DNA of 64,000 nucleotides from Actinoallomurus purpureus (GTDB lineage Bacteria; Actinomycetota; Actinomycetes; Streptosporangiales; Streptosporangiaceae). The notes below the pieces were generated by a model, which ran no database searches, was not told the origin of the DNA, and saw nothing but the letters and a program-made list of their open reading frames with translations. The stretch lies in the NCBI RefSeq assembly GCF_024055795.1, contig NZ_JAMXMY010000025.1:1-64000 (forward strand), in the 5' to 3' direction. Every line of letters starts with the position of its first letter. The stretch's first letter is position 1. The translations under genes and the position numbers were made by a program. Below, one piece after another: positions 36,045 to 45,824 of the stretch.

Positions 36045-36893
36045 ATGGCCAGTGTGGAGCGAGGCGAGTCCACCCAGACGTCCACACGCGAGCACCCTGA
36101 CGACGAACGTCCGTTCGAGCTGCCCGGTGAAGAAGGCTCGGCCGAACGTCCTGACGAGGGACGCCCGCCCAAGCGGCGGAGGGAGCAGGCGATCGGAGGC
36201 CGGATCAGCGATCCGCAGATCCAACGCTGGATGATCCGGATCGGCGCGGCCGCCGTTCTCGGCCTGCTGTTCGCGATCATCTTCGAGATCCGGATCGGCC
36301 TGGCCGTGGCGGTGCTCACCGTGGTCGTCGATGTCGTCCGGAGATCCCGTCAGCACTCCAGTGTGGAGGCCTGGCGGAAGCCGTCGGTCGCGGAGCGCAG
36401 GACCGAGCGGCAGCTGCGCGGCATGGAGAAGGCCGGTTATCGCGCCCTCCACGCCCGCGCCGTCCCCCGCGACGACGACGGCGTCAGCGATGGGCAGATC
36501 GACCACCTCGTCATCGGGCCGACCGGCGTGTACGCCGTCGACTCGGAGAAGTGGGACAAGCGGCTGCCCGTACGAGCGCTGTCGCACCGCAAGCTGTTCC
36601 TCGGGCCGTTCAACAAGAAGGAGCGCCTCGACGAGGCCCGCTGGGAGTCCGACCAGGCCAGCAAGCTGATCAGCGCGGAGCTCGGCTATGAGGTGCCGGT
36701 CCAGCCGTCGCTGGCCATCTACGGCCCGGCGATCTCCTGGAAGGTGCTGATGGTGCGCAACGTCGACGTCTACTCCGGTGGACGGGCCCGCAACTACCTG
36801 CGGCGCCGGCCCAAGATCCTCACCGCGGTGGACATCGAGCGCATCTACAACGCCGCCGAGCGGGTGCTGCCGCCGAAGTACCCCGGATCCTGA
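36045..36893 (+). CDS. NERD-domain protein with membrane hairpin
   Basis: The 282-residue product has an acidic, charged N-terminus, two membrane segments (IGAAAVLGLLFAIIFEI and LAVAVLTVVVDVV, about 65-100), then a NERD domain: RQLRGMEKAGYRALHARAVP, DHLVIGPTGVYAVDSEKW (Asp and a Glu/Asp of the nuclease-like core) and ending in a C-terminal helix. NERD is a PD-(D/E)xK-related fold of unproven substrate. ATG at 36045 has GGAG 9 bases upstream; the upstream open frame to 35868 looks non-coding. Confidence 0.85.
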   Translation: MASVERGESTQTSTREHPDDERPFELPGEEGSAERPDEGRPPKRRREQAIGGRISDPQIQRWMIRIGAAAVLGLLFAIIFEIRIGLAVAVLTVVVDVVRRSRQHSSVEAWRKPSVAERRTERQLRGMEKAGYRALHARAVPRDDDGVSDGQIDHLVIGPTGVYAVDSEKWDKRLPVRALSHRKLFLGPFNKKERLDEARWESDQASKLISAELGYEVPVQPSLAIYGPAISWKVLMVRNVDVYSGGRARNYLRRRPKILTAVDIERIYNAAERVLPPKYPGS

Positions 36894-37019
36894 CCGTCTC
36901 CCGTCGCGTGCCCGACGCTCGATCCCCGGTACGACGTCCCAGAAACTGAGACCGCCGTCTCATGCGGGCCGTCGACCCCATACCATCGAAGTCTGAGCAC
37001 GAATCGATGGGAGAGGCAG

Positions 37020-38864
37020 ATGCCCCCGCTGAGGTCACGAACGGTCACGCACGGCAGGAACATGGCGGGAGCCCGGGCCCTTCTCAGGGCCACCGGCGTA
37101 GCGCGTGAGGACTTCGGCAAGCCCATCATCGCGGTGGCCAACAGCTTCACCGAGTTCGTGCCCGGCCACGTCCATCTGCGCGAGGTCGGCCAGGTCGTCG
37201 CCGCCGCGGTCAAGGAGGCGGGCGGCATCCCGCGCGAGTTCAACACGATCGCGGTCGACGACGGCATCGCGATGGGCCACGGCGGCATGCTCTACTCGCT
37301 GCCGTCCCGCGAGCTGATCGCCGACTCGGTCGAGTACATGGTCAACGCGCACTGCGCCGACGCCATGATCTGCGTCTCCAACTGCGACAAGATCACGCCG
37401 GGCATGCTGATCGCGGCCATGCGGCTCAACATCCCGACCGTGTTCGTCTCCGGCGGGCCGATGGAGGCGGGCAAGCCAGTGAACGGCACGACCAAGCTCG
37501 ACCTGATCGACCCGATGATCGCCTCCGCCGACGAGTCGGTCTCCGACGAGACCCTCGCCCAGATGGAGGAGAACGCCTGCCCGACCTGCGGGTCCTGCTC
37601 GGGCATGTTCACCGCCAACTCGATGAACTGCCTCACCGAGGCGATCGGCCTGTCCCTTCCGGGCAACGGCACGATCCTGGCGACCCACGCCGACCGCAAG
37701 AAGCTGTTCCAGGACGCCGGGCGCCGCGTCGTCGAGATCGCCAACCGTTACTACGCCGGGGACGACGAGTCCGTCCTCCCGCTGAACATCGCGACCCGCG
37801 ACGCGTTCGAGAACGCCATGGCGCTCGACGTGGCGATGGGCGGATCGACCAACACGATCCTGCACCTGCTCGCGGCGGCCCGGGAGGCCGGCGTCGACTT
37901 CGGCCTGAAGGAGATCGACGAGCTGTCGCGCCGCGTGCCCTGCGTCTGCAAGGTCGCCCCGGCCACGGCCAAGTACCACGTCGAGGACGTACACCGGGCG
38001 GGCGGCATCCCCGCGATCCTCGGCGAGCTCGACCGCGCCGGGCTGCTCAACCGCACGGTCCACACGATCCACAGCGCGTCGCTGGGGGAGTTCCTGGAGG
38101 CGCACGACGTCCGCTCCCCCGGCGTCCGTCCGGAGGCGGTCGAGCTGTTCCACGCCGCGCCGGGCGGGGTCCGCACGATCAAGCCGTACAGCCAGGACAA
38201 CCGCTGGGAGGAGCTCGACCTCGACCGCGAGCAGGGCTGCATCCGCGACGTCGAGCACGCCTACACCAAGGACGGCGGGCTGGCCGTGCTGCACGGCAAC
38301 CTGGCCGTCGAGGGCGCCGTCGTCAAGACCGCCGGCGTCGAGGAGGCCCTGTGGACCTTCGAGGGCCCGGCGATCGTCTTCGAGAGCCAGGACGACGCGG
38401 TCGAGGGCATCCTCGGCAACCGGGTCAAGCCCGGTGACGTCGTCGTCATCCGCTACGAGGGCCCCAAGGGCGGCCCGGGCATGCAGGAGATGCTGTACCC
38501 GACGTCGTTCCTCAAGGGCCGCGGGCTCGGCAAGGCCTGCGCGCTGATCACCGACGGGCGCTTCTCCGGCGGCACCAGCGGCCTGTCCATCGGCCACGCC
38601 TCGCCGGAGGCCGCCGCCGGCGGCGACATCGCCCTGGTCGAGGACGGCGACCGGATCGTCATCGACATCCCGCGCCGGGAGCTGCGCCTCGACGTGCCCG
38701 CCGACGAGCTCAGGGCGCGCCGCGAGCGCCTCCTGAAGGAGCTGGGCTCCTACCGGCCCCGCGACCGGCACCGTCCGGTGAGCGCCGCGCTGCAGGCCTA
38801 CGCCGCGATGGCCACGTCCGCCTCCACCGGCGCGGCCCGCGACATCTCCCAGCTCGGCGGCTGA
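37020..38864 (+). CDS. ilvD: dihydroxy-acid dehydratase
   Basis: Fe-S enzyme of branched-chain amino acid synthesis: converts 2,3-dihydroxy-isovalerate and -3-methylvalerate to the keto acids. The 614-residue product has the cluster ligand motifs NCDKITPGM (Cys about 122) and [19 protein letters not shown] (about 187-205) and the C-terminal [14 protein letters not shown] signature. ATG at 37020 has GGGAGAGG about 6 bases upstream. It stands alone, as in many actinomycetes, and ends at a clear hairpin. Confidence 0.97.
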   Translation: MPPLRSRTVTHGRNMAGARALLRATGVAREDFGKPIIAVANSFTEFVPGHVHLREVGQVVAAAVKEAGGIPREFNTIAVDDGIAMGHGGMLYSLPSRELIADSVEYMVNAHCADAMICVSNCDKITPGMLIAAMRLNIPTVFVSGGPMEAGKPVNGTTKLDLIDPMIASADESVSDETLAQMEENACPTCGSCSGMFTANSMNCLTEAIGLSLPGNGTILATHADRKKLFQDAGRRVVEIANRYYAGDDESVLPLNIATRDAFENAMALDVAMGGSTNTILHLLAAAREAGVDFGLKEIDELSRRVPCVCKVAPATAKYHVEDVHRAGGIPAILGELDRAGLLNRTVHTIHSASLGEFLEAHDVRSPGVRPEAVELFHAAPGGVRTIKPYSQDNRWEELDLDREQGCIRDVEHAYTKDGGLAVLHGNLAVEGAVVKTAGVEEALWTFEGPAIVFESQDDAVEGILGNRVKPGDVVVIRYEGPKGGPGMQEMLYPTSFLKGRGLGKACALITDGRFSGGTSGLSIGHASPEAAAGGDIALVEDGDRIVIDIPRRELRLDVPADELRARRERLLKELGSYRPRDRHRPVSAALQAYAAMATSASTGAARDISQLGG

Positions 38865-38871
38865 CCTCCCG

Positions 38872-38902
38872 GATCCGGTGGGCGTCACCCGCCCACCGGA
38901 TC
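38872..38902 (+). terminator. ilvD terminator hairpin
   Basis: GATCCGGTGGGCG (38872-38884) pairs perfectly with CGCCCACCGGATC (38890-38902), 5-base loop, starting 8 bases after the ilvD stop. Confidence 0.75.
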
Positions 38903-38964
38903 ACTCCTGGTTCGCCCCGCCGCCGACACGTCCATGACGACACAGGGCGCGCGGCTCGGACATC

Positions 38965-39744
38965 TCAGCTTCGGGTGCCGCCCACGAACTGCATCAGGCC
39001 GTACGTCCGCTGGCGCAGGGCCGTGAAGCCGCGGCCCCTAAGGGCGTGGCAGAGGTCGTCGGTGCCGAACATCCGGATGCCGGTCAGCCGCCCGAGCACG
39101 GCGCTGCCCGTGCCGATGAGCGGGAGCTCCGGCCGCCGGGTCGTGAGGAACACGGCCCGGCCGCCGGGCCTGAGCACGCGGGTGATGTCGTCGACGGCCG
39201 CCCACGGGTCGTCGAAGAGGTACAGGCCGCCGAAGCAGCACACCGCGTCGAACGCCTCGTCGCGGAACGGCAGGTCCGCCGCGTCGCCGCGGACGTAGGC
39301 GGCGTCGGCGGCGCCGTTCTCCCCGCGGGGACTCGGCCGGGCCGTCTCGGCCACCGCGCGGTCGAGCATGGTCGAGGAGGCGTCGATGCCCACGACGAGC
39401 CCGTGGCCCGTCATCCCGGCGGCCAGCGCGCGGGTGATGTTGCCGGGGCCACAGGCCACGTCGAGCACGGTGCCGTCCGGAACCGCGGCGAGGTCCAGCC
39501 AGTCGCGGGCGAGCGCGTACTCCTCCTCGACGCTGGGCCCGAGCGGGCCCTTGGACAACCCGAACATCACCGGCCGCCACACGTCCTCGTAGATCTTCGG
39601 GAGGAAGCCGGAGCGCATGAGCCGTTGCGCCATCGTGTCGTGCTGCCGCGCCTCCTCGCCGAGGAGGTCGAGGTAGCCGCGCGACACGTCCGGCTCGGCG
39701 GGCGGCCGGTCGAGCAGCGGCAGGACGCGTTCGAGCGCGGTCAT
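38965..39744 (-). CDS. class I SAM-dependent methyltransferase
   Basis: The 259-residue product has an N-terminal helical cap, then the SAM-binding Rossmann motif VLDVACGPGN (93-102), GIDASSTML (motif II Asp), YVRGDAADLPFRDEAFDAV (motif III) and LRPGGRAVFLT. The pattern is that of UbiE/Methyltransf_11 small-molecule enzymes; the substrate is unknown. ATG at 39744 overlaps the stop of the prolyl oligopeptidase gene as ATGA, so the two are translationally coupled. Confidence 0.9.
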   Translation of the reverse strand: MTALERVLPLLDRPPAEPDVSRGYLDLLGEEARQHDTMAQRLMRSGFLPKIYEDVWRPVMFGLSKGPLGPSVEEEYALARDWLDLAAVPDGTVLDVACGPGNITRALAAGMTGHGLVVGIDASSTMLDRAVAETARPSPRGENGAADAAYVRGDAADLPFRDEAFDAVCCFGGLYLFDDPWAAVDDITRVLRPGGRAVFLTTRRPELPLIGTGSAVLGRLTGIRMFGTDDLCHALRGRGFTALRQRTYGLMQFVGGTRS

Positions 39745-41858
39745 GTCCCCTGTCCCGCCTCCTCGAGCGTGAGACCGGTGTGCGCGGCCATGAACGACAG
39801 GGTGTCGACGCTCAGGTCGATCGAACGGCTGACCGCGCGGGCGCCGTGCCCGACCTCGGCCTCGTTGCGCAGGAGGATGGGGCCGCCCTCATCGGAGGTG
39901 GCGTGCTGGAGGGCCGCGCACATCTTGCGGGCGTGCAGCGGGTCGACCCGGGTGTCGCTCTCGAAGACCGTGAAGAGGGTCGCCGGGTGGGCGACGCCCT
40001 CACGCACGTGGTGGTACGGGGAGTAGGCGTACAGCCAGCCGAACTGCTCCGGGTCGTCGGCCGTGCCGTACTCGACGTTCCAGGTCTGGCCGAGGCCGAA
40101 CCTCTCGTACCGGATCATGTCCAGCAGCGGCGCCGAGCACACGGCCGCCGCGTACAGGTCGGGCCGCTGGGTGATCGCGGCGCCGACGAGCAGGCCGCCG
40201 TTGGACCCGCCGGAGATGGCGAGCCGGTCCGCCGAGGTCCACTCGTCGGCGATGAGCTTCTCGGCCGCGGCGTGGAAGTCGTCGAAGACATTCTGCTTCT
40301 TGCCCAGCATCCCGGCGCGGTGCCACTCCTCGCCCTCCTCCGAACCGCCGCGCAGGTTCGCGACGGCGTAGACGCCGCCGGCCTCCACCCAGGCGAGCGT
40401 TGCGGCGGAGTACGCGGGCGTCAGCGGGACGTTGAAACCGCCGTAGCCGTAGAGGATGGTCGGCTTGGGCGTGCCCTCGCCCGGCACCGCGTCGGCCCGG
40501 GCGACGATGAGCATGCGCACCTCGGTGCCGTCCTTCGAGGTGTACGTCACCTGGCGCGCCTCGACGTCGGGCACGTCGACCGTGCCGGGCGCGGACGCCC
40601 ACAGCGTCGTCTCGCCCGTCGTGGCGTCGAAGTGGTACACGGACGTCGGCGTCGTGTGGTCGACGTAGGAGAACCACGTCTCGTGGCCGCCCTCGGGACG
40701 GTCGACGAGGCCGCCGATGGTGCCGAGGCCGGGCACCGGAACCTCGCCGATACGCTCCCCGGTCGCCAGGTCGTGGACGGTGATCTCGCTGATCGCGTGG
40801 CGGGTCCATCCGGCGAGCAGGATCGGCCGGTCGAGATCGTCGAGGATCGCGAAGTCCGTGAGGACCGCCTCGGTGTCCTCGGGGAGCAGGTCGCGCCAGG
40901 CGCCGGGCGACAGGTCGGCCGGGTCGGCCACGCACAGCCGGCCGCGCGGGGCGTCCCGGTCGGTGAAGACGTACGCGCGGCCGTCGCGCCCGAAGTGCAC
41001 GCCGGTCTCGGCGTCGACGCCCTCCTGGACCACCCGCAGCTCCGGGGCCTCCGGGGAGGAGGTGGTCAGGTCGGCGACCCACAGGTCGTTGCGCGGCGCG
41101 GTGCCCTGGGAGGAGGAGAGGCTGAGCCAGCGGCCGTCGCGACTGACGCCGACGCCGTAGTAGTTGGTCTTCTCCCGCCCCTCACCGAAGATCATCACGT
41201 CGTCGGTCTCCGGGTCGGTCCCGAGCCGGTGCAGGTAGACGCGGCGGTGGTACTGGTCCTCCCCCGCCGGGACCTGGTCGGCGGGGAGCCGGCGGACGTA
41301 GTAGTACGTCTCGCCGCCCGGCAGCCAGGCGATCGGGGTGTAGCGGCACCGGTCGATCGGCCCCTCGACCGTCTCGCCGGTGGCGACGTCCATCACGTAG
41401 AGCTTGGACTCCTCGTCGCCGCCGTGGGAGAGCTGGTAGGCCAGCAGGCGGCCCTCCTTGTCCGGCTGCCAGGAGTCCAGCGTCGTCGTGTGGGTCGGGT
41501 CGAGCGCCATCGGGTCGATCAGCGCCCGCTCCCCTCCGCCCTCGCCGGGGTCGACGGTGTAGAGGACGGCGTGCTCCTGCTCCGCGGTGCGCCGCATGAA
41601 GAACCGGCGCTCGCCCCGCCAGACCGGAGCCCCGACGCTCCCGGCGCCGAGCAGCTCGCGCACGCGCGCCCGCATCCGGTCCCGGCCGGGCAGGTCGTCG
41701 ACCTCGCGGTGGAACAGCTCGTCCTGGGCCGCCAGCCATTTCTTGGTGTCGTCGCCGTTCGGATCCTCCAGCCACCGGTAGGGATCGGCGACGCGATGAC
41801 CGTGGATCTCCTCGACGATGTCCTGACGATGCGCGGACGGGTACTGCAGTCGGCTCAT
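39741..41858 (-). CDS. prolyl oligopeptidase family serine peptidase (S9)
   Basis: The 705-residue product has the N-terminal prolyl oligopeptidase beginning ([23 protein letters not shown]), a seven-bladed propeller region and a C-terminal alpha/beta hydrolase: nucleophile Ser in [11 protein letters not shown] (about 551), Asp in [11 protein letters not shown] and His in EVGHGAR. It cleaves short peptides after proline. No signal peptide, so cytoplasmic. ATG at 41858. The methyltransferase gene overlaps its stop. Confidence 0.93.
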   Translation of the reverse strand: MSRLQYPSAHRQDIVEEIHGHRVADPYRWLEDPNGDDTKKWLAAQDELFHREVDDLPGRDRMRARVRELLGAGSVGAPVWRGERRFFMRRTAEQEHAVLYTVDPGEGGGERALIDPMALDPTHTTTLDSWQPDKEGRLLAYQLSHGGDEESKLYVMDVATGETVEGPIDRCRYTPIAWLPGGETYYYVRRLPADQVPAGEDQYHRRVYLHRLGTDPETDDVMIFGEGREKTNYYGVGVSRDGRWLSLSSSQGTAPRNDLWVADLTTSSPEAPELRVVQEGVDAETGVHFGRDGRAYVFTDRDAPRGRLCVADPADLSPGAWRDLLPEDTEAVLTDFAILDDLDRPILLAGWTRHAISEITVHDLATGERIGEVPVPGLGTIGGLVDRPEGGHETWFSYVDHTTPTSVYHFDATTGETTLWASAPGTVDVPDVEARQVTYTSKDGTEVRMLIVARADAVPGEGTPKPTILYGYGGFNVPLTPAYSAATLAWVEAGGVYAVANLRGGSEEGEEWHRAGMLGKKQNVFDDFHAAAEKLIADEWTSADRLAISGGSNGGLLVGAAITQRPDLYAAAVCSAPLLDMIRYERFGLGQTWNVEYGTADDPEQFGWLYAYSPYHHVREGVAHPATLFTVFESDTRVDPLHARKMCAALQHATSDEGGPILLRNEAEVGHGARAVSRSIDLSVDTLSFMAAHTGLTLEEAGQGT

Positions 41859-41973
41859 GACGGCACTTTACGAGGTCGCCGTCACCGCCCGCGCCGGGCG
41901 TGGCGGTTTCCCCCCGATCGCCGCGCCGAGAAAGATGTGGGGCGCGTCTTTCCACGTTGATTCGGGGGGAACA

Positions 41974-42753
41974 ATGAAAGACACCATCGACCCGCACGGG
42001 TCGGACTCGCGCGCGAGCGGTCCCTACGGCAGCCGTACGAGACTGGTCGCGGCACCGGCGCTGGTCACGGTCGCCCTGACCGCCGGGGCCCTGGCGGGCG
42101 GGACCGCGCTCGCGCTCGCTCCGCGGCCACACGCGGCCGCGTCACCGCAGGGCGCCCAGCGCGCAGAACGGCCGGCGCATCCGGGACACGCGGCCCAGCC
42201 GTCACACGCACCGTCCCACGCGACCGAACCGTCGCACGCACCGTCCCAGGCGGCCCAAGGGCCACACGCGGCGTCGCACGAGGGCGCCCAGCAGTCACAC
42301 GCGGCGTCGCACGAGGGCGCCCAGCGCTCCCGCGAGGCGCAAGGAGGGCACCGCACCGAGGCACAAGGAGGGCACCGCGCGCAGGGGGCGGCCCTGCGGC
42401 TGCTGTACGACCGGCCCGAGGCCGCGCCGGGAGGTTCCGGCGTCATCTGGCGCTGGACCGTGGCGAACGACGGAAAGAGCGCGGCCGAGGGCGTCGTCGC
42501 GACCCAGAAGATCACGTCCGGTCACAAGATCCTCGGGCTGTCGAAGCCCTGCGGCTCGGACCACGAGACGGTCGTGTGCCGCTACGAGACGCTGGGCGCG
42601 GGCGACAAGCGCACCGGCTGGATCAAGACCTCGGGCAACCCGAAGGGCGGCCCGCTGCGCGTCGACGCCAAGATGACGTGGCACGGGCGTCCGGCGCAGG
42701 CGGCCACGCCGGACGCGGGGACCGAGACAGGCGGTCACCACCCGGGTCACTGA
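41974..42753 (+). CDS. membrane-anchored or secreted His-rich protein
   Basis: The 259-residue product has one hydrophobic segment (LVAAPALVTVALTAGALAGGTALALA, 24-49), then about 70 residues built from short repeats such as PSHAPSHATEPSHAPS and SHEGAQQSHAASHEGAQ (66-137) with some 13 His, then a compact domain (ALRLLYDRPEAAPGGSGVIW to VDAKMTWHG) with two Cys (KPCGSD, VVCRY) that resembles DUF11/CARDB-type extracellular beta folds. The His repeats suggest Zn, Ni or Cu binding, which is inference. ATG at 41974 follows GGGGGGAACA. Confidence 0.75.
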   Translation: MKDTIDPHGSDSRASGPYGSRTRLVAAPALVTVALTAGALAGGTALALAPRPHAAASPQGAQRAERPAHPGHAAQPSHAPSHATEPSHAPSQAAQGPHAASHEGAQQSHAASHEGAQRSREAQGGHRTEAQGGHRAQGAALRLLYDRPEAAPGGSGVIWRWTVANDGKSAAEGVVATQKITSGHKILGLSKPCGSDHETVVCRYETLGAGDKRTGWIKTSGNPKGGPLRVDAKMTWHGRPAQAATPDAGTETGGHHPGH

Positions 42754-42870
42754 CCCGTCGAGCCGCCTCACGGGCGCGCTTCCAGCGATTGCCGCGATAT
42801 GGGGTAGCGGGATCAGCACCTCAGCAGCCACACTGATTTGAACTCGGGTATCACCCGTGAGGAGGTCCTC

Positions 42871-42972
42871 GTGTCGGGTGCGCTGGTGAGAAAGATCATT
42901 GAGCCTCATGTCGAGGCGCGCTGGAGCGTGGCCCGTGGGGCAGCCGGCGCCTGCGGCGCGGAGGCCGTCTGA
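42871..42972 (+). CDS. 33-residue ORF coupled to the HNH endonuclease gene
   Basis: GTG at 42871 has GAGGAGGTCCTC directly upstream, a near-perfect ribosome-binding site. The reading VSGALVRKIIEPHVEARWSV...AEAV runs 33 codons and its TGA overlaps the next gene's ATG (TGATG). No family is known to me. The HNH gene lacks its own good ribosome-binding site, so this frame may be a translational leader as much as a functional protein. Confidence 0.5.
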   Translation: MSGALVRKIIEPHVEARWSVARGAAGACGAEAV

Positions 42973-43481
42973 TGAGACAGGTCCTGCTGCTCAACGCGAC
43001 CTACGAACCCCTTACCACCCTTCCGCTGCGGCGTGCGGTCTGCCTGGTCCTCCGGGAGAAGGCCGAGATCGTGCATCTTGACGCCTCTGGAGCCCGGCTG
43101 CACTCGGCCTCCGTCATCGTCGAGATGCCGTCGGTGATCCGGCTTCTGCGCTACGTCCGGATCCCGTACCGACAACGCGTGCCGCTCACCCGGGCGGCCC
43201 TCATGCGGCGTGACAGCTTCCGGTGCGCCTACTGCGGCCTTCGCGCGGAGACGATCGACCACGTCCTCCCGCGCAGTCGCGGGGGAAAGCACGTCTGGGA
43301 GAACTGCGTCGCCTCCTGTCGGCCTTGCAATCACCGCAAGGCCGACAAGCTACTTGAAGAGATCGGATGGAAGCTGCGCTTCGTCCCGGGCGTTCCGCGG
43401 GGGGCGCACTGGCGGCTCATCGGCCTGGTCAACGACGGCGACCCCCAGTGGGCGCCCTACGTCTCCGAATCCGCCGCCTGA
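42972..43481 (+). CDS. HNH endonuclease family protein
   Basis: The 169-residue product belongs to the widespread actinobacterial HNH proteins that start VLLLNATYEPLTTLPLRRAV. The nuclease core is FRCAYCGLRAETIDHVLPRSRGGKHVWENCVASCRPCNHRKADKLL-type: two CxxC pairs for structural zinc and the catalytic DH and N-H residues. The cellular role of these single-copy proteins is not known; DNA repair or restriction are possible. Its ATG overlaps the stop of a 33-codon upstream ORF. Confidence 0.9.
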   Translation: MRQVLLLNATYEPLTTLPLRRAVCLVLREKAEIVHLDASGARLHSASVIVEMPSVIRLLRYVRIPYRQRVPLTRAALMRRDSFRCAYCGLRAETIDHVLPRSRGGKHVWENCVASCRPCNHRKADKLLEEIGWKLRFVPGVPRGAHWRLIGLVNDGDPQWAPYVSESAA

Positions 43482-43530
43482 TCGCCTGGCGGGGCGTGAC
43501 GGACGGGCGGCGACGTCGTACCCTGTGGCC

Positions 43531-43734
43531 GTGCCACGCTACGACTACCGCTGCCGCGCCTGCGGCGCGACGTTCGAGATGTCCCGCCCGATGGCCGAGG
43601 CGTCCGCCCCGGCCGCCTGTCCCGACGGGCACGACGACACGGTGAAGCTGCTGTCCACGGTCGCCGTCACCGGCGGCGCGACCGCCACTCCGCCCAGCGG
43701 CGGGGGGTGCTGCGGAGGCGGCTGCTGCGGCTGA
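43531..43734 (+). CDS. FmdB/CxxC-CxxC family zinc-ribbon regulator-like protein
   Basis: The 67-residue product starts VPRYDYRCRACGATFE, the FmdB-family signature, with a second metal-binding half in which Cys (AACPDGH) is followed by His. The C-terminus is Gly/Cys rich (GGGCCGGGCCG). Usually a small putative transcription or metal-handling protein; the real role is unknown. GTG at 43531 is set by homology. Confidence 0.85.
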   Translation: MPRYDYRCRACGATFEMSRPMAEASAPAACPDGHDDTVKLLSTVAVTGGATATPPSGGGCCGGGCCG

Positions 43735-43884
43735 CGGTTGTTTCCAGGGCTCATCTCCGCCGAGCGGCGCCGCCCTCCGGCCGGCATCCGGGCGAAGCTC
43801 CTTACAGCCGTGCCGCCGGCCGTTCCCGGAGGGGCGTGTACCCGTAGGCCGGGAAGACCTCGACCATGGTGCGCAGATTCTTGA

Positions 43885-45822
43885 TCACTCTTTCGCGGTG
43901 GCCAGTGTCACCGGAGGCGGGCGGGTGGCCGAAAAGGTGCTCCACGCGCTCGCCACGCCGGTCACGATGAACGCCCCCGGCACCAGCAGTCCCAACAGTT
44001 CCCAGGGCACCGCGACGAGCGGCCTGCCGATGGCCCGGTCGGCCGCCGCGCCGAGTCCCGCCAGCGCACCCGCCGCCACGAGGAGCCCGAGGAACAGCCC
44101 GATCGCGGTGACCGCCGCCGCCTCGATCAGCGCCATCCGTACCACCTGCGAGCGACCCATCCCGATGAGACGCACGACCGCGAACTCGACCTTGCGCTCG
44201 GCACCGGCGATGACCACCGCGTTGACGACGGCGACGGCCGCGTAGAGACCGCCGAGGCCGACGAGCACCGCGAAGATCGCCTCGTTGCCCTTCTGCTGCC
44301 TGTCGGCCTCATCGTCGGCCCAGTCCGCCAGGCTGCGGACCGTCCCGATCCCGGCCGCGCGGATCCGCGCGGCGACGGCCGAGGGCGCGGTGCCGGGCAC
44401 GACCTGGACCACCGTACGGGTCGGCGCCGTGGCGATGACATCTTCCGGGAGCAGTTCGCGCGGCAGGAGGAAATTGTCCGCGCCGTTCTCCAGCACGGGG
44501 GCCAGCACGGCGACGATCCGCAGCCGTAGGCGTCGCCCGCCGATCCGGGCGGTCGCCGCCTGCCCGCGCCGCAGGCCCATCTCGCTCAGGCCCGGCCCGA
44601 CCGCGATCGTCCGCCCGCGCAGAGCCTCGAGCGAGCCGAAGCGGGGTGGCCGCCGATGGGTCCGCCCGTACGCCGCCGGATCCACCGCGACGACCCCCGA
44701 GTAGTAGGTGTGCCGGTACGCGCCGCGCCCGACCGTCACGGCGATCGGGACGGTGGCCTGCGGCGACGCCACCGCGATCCCCGGAACGGCCGCGATCCGG
44801 GACGTCTGCGCGCCGGTCGAGTCGACGACCAGGTCACCGGCCACGATGCGCTTCTGCTCCTCTCCTCCCATCCGCCCCAGGGACGCCAGGGTGCCCATCA
44901 GGCCGACCACGAGGGAGACGAGCACGATCAGCGGAGCGGCGGTCGAGGCGCTCCGCCGGACGGCGTCCCGCAGGTTGGCCTGGGCGATCTCGCCGAGGGT
45001 GCTCCGGCGCAGCGCGAGGCCGATGAGGCGGCCCACGAGCGGCACGACCAGGGGGCTCAGCAGGCTCAGGGCCACCGCGCCGAGCACCGAGACGGTCATG
45101 GCGATGAGAAGCGCGCCCAGCACGTCGACGCGGCCGGTCTGCGCCGCGGTGACCAGCCAGATCACGCAGGCGAGCAGGGACAGGCCGAACACCCAGCGGG
45201 CGACGGTCATGACCCGGGCGGCACGGCCGGTGTCCCGCAGCGCCTCCAGGGGGCGCACCAGGGCGGCCCGCCGCGCGGCCGTCAGGACGCCGAGCAGTGC
45301 CACCGTGAGGCCGACGCAGGCCGACGCCAGGATGATCCCGCCACCCAGGTGCGGGGAGACCCCGCCGGGCAGGAAGCCGAACGCCACCAGCAGCCAGGAC
45401 TGGGCCCACGTACCCGGCACGCCGAGCAGGACGCCCGCCCCGGCACCCGCCGCACCGAGCAGTGCCGCCTCCGACAGCAGCAGGACGACGAGCTGGGGGC
45501 GGCCGGCCCCGGCCAGCCGCAGCAAGGCGAGTTCCCGGCGCCGCTGGGCCACGGTGAAGGCGAACGTCGAGCCGACGATGAACAGCGCGAGGAAGCCGGC
45601 GAGCATCACCGTCATGCCCAGCAGGGTCGCGGCGCCCGCGTAGGCGTCCTGGATCCGCTCCCTGGCCTGCCCGGACACGCCCGCGGGGATCCGCGCGTCA
45701 GAGACCGCGGCCATCATCGACAGCGAGGACTGCATCAACGCGACGCCCAGGGCGACGGCCAGAATGGCGCCGACGAACAGGCGGCGGTGCTCCCGGAAGT
45801 TGCTCCACGCGATCCGCAGCAC
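43885..45822 (-). CDS. ABC transporter permease, FtsX/MacB type
   Basis: The 645-residue product has an N-terminal membrane helix (LFVGAILAVALGVALMQS), two FtsX-type permease blocks (about 60-180 and 525-640) and a central periplasm-facing region (about 310-500) with four further helices between. Its match is to single-chain, double-FtsX permeases of the LolCDE/MacB superfamily in Gram-positive bacteria. GTG at 45822 lies two bases after the ATPase stop, so the pair is an operon. The cargo (lipoprotein, antibiotic or peptide) cannot be told. Confidence 0.9.
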   Translation of the reverse strand: MLRIAWSNFREHRRLFVGAILAVALGVALMQSSLSMMAAVSDARIPAGVSGQARERIQDAYAGAATLLGMTVMLAGFLALFIVGSTFAFTVAQRRRELALLRLAGAGRPQLVVLLLSEAALLGAAGAGAGVLLGVPGTWAQSWLLVAFGFLPGGVSPHLGGGIILASACVGLTVALLGVLTAARRAALVRPLEALRDTGRAARVMTVARWVFGLSLLACVIWLVTAAQTGRVDVLGALLIAMTVSVLGAVALSLLSPLVVPLVGRLIGLALRRSTLGEIAQANLRDAVRRSASTAAPLIVLVSLVVGLMGTLASLGRMGGEEQKRIVAGDLVVDSTGAQTSRIAAVPGIAVASPQATVPIAVTVGRGAYRHTYYSGVVAVDPAAYGRTHRRPPRFGSLEALRGRTIAVGPGLSEMGLRRGQAATARIGGRRLRLRIVAVLAPVLENGADNFLLPRELLPEDVIATAPTRTVVQVVPGTAPSAVAARIRAAGIGTVRSLADWADDEADRQQKGNEAIFAVLVGLGGLYAAVAVVNAVVIAGAERKVEFAVVRLIGMGRSQVVRMALIEAAAVTAIGLFLGLLVAAGALAGLGAAADRAIGRPLVAVPWELLGLLVPGAFIVTGVASAWSTFSATRPPPVTLATAKE

Positions 45823-45824
45823 GC

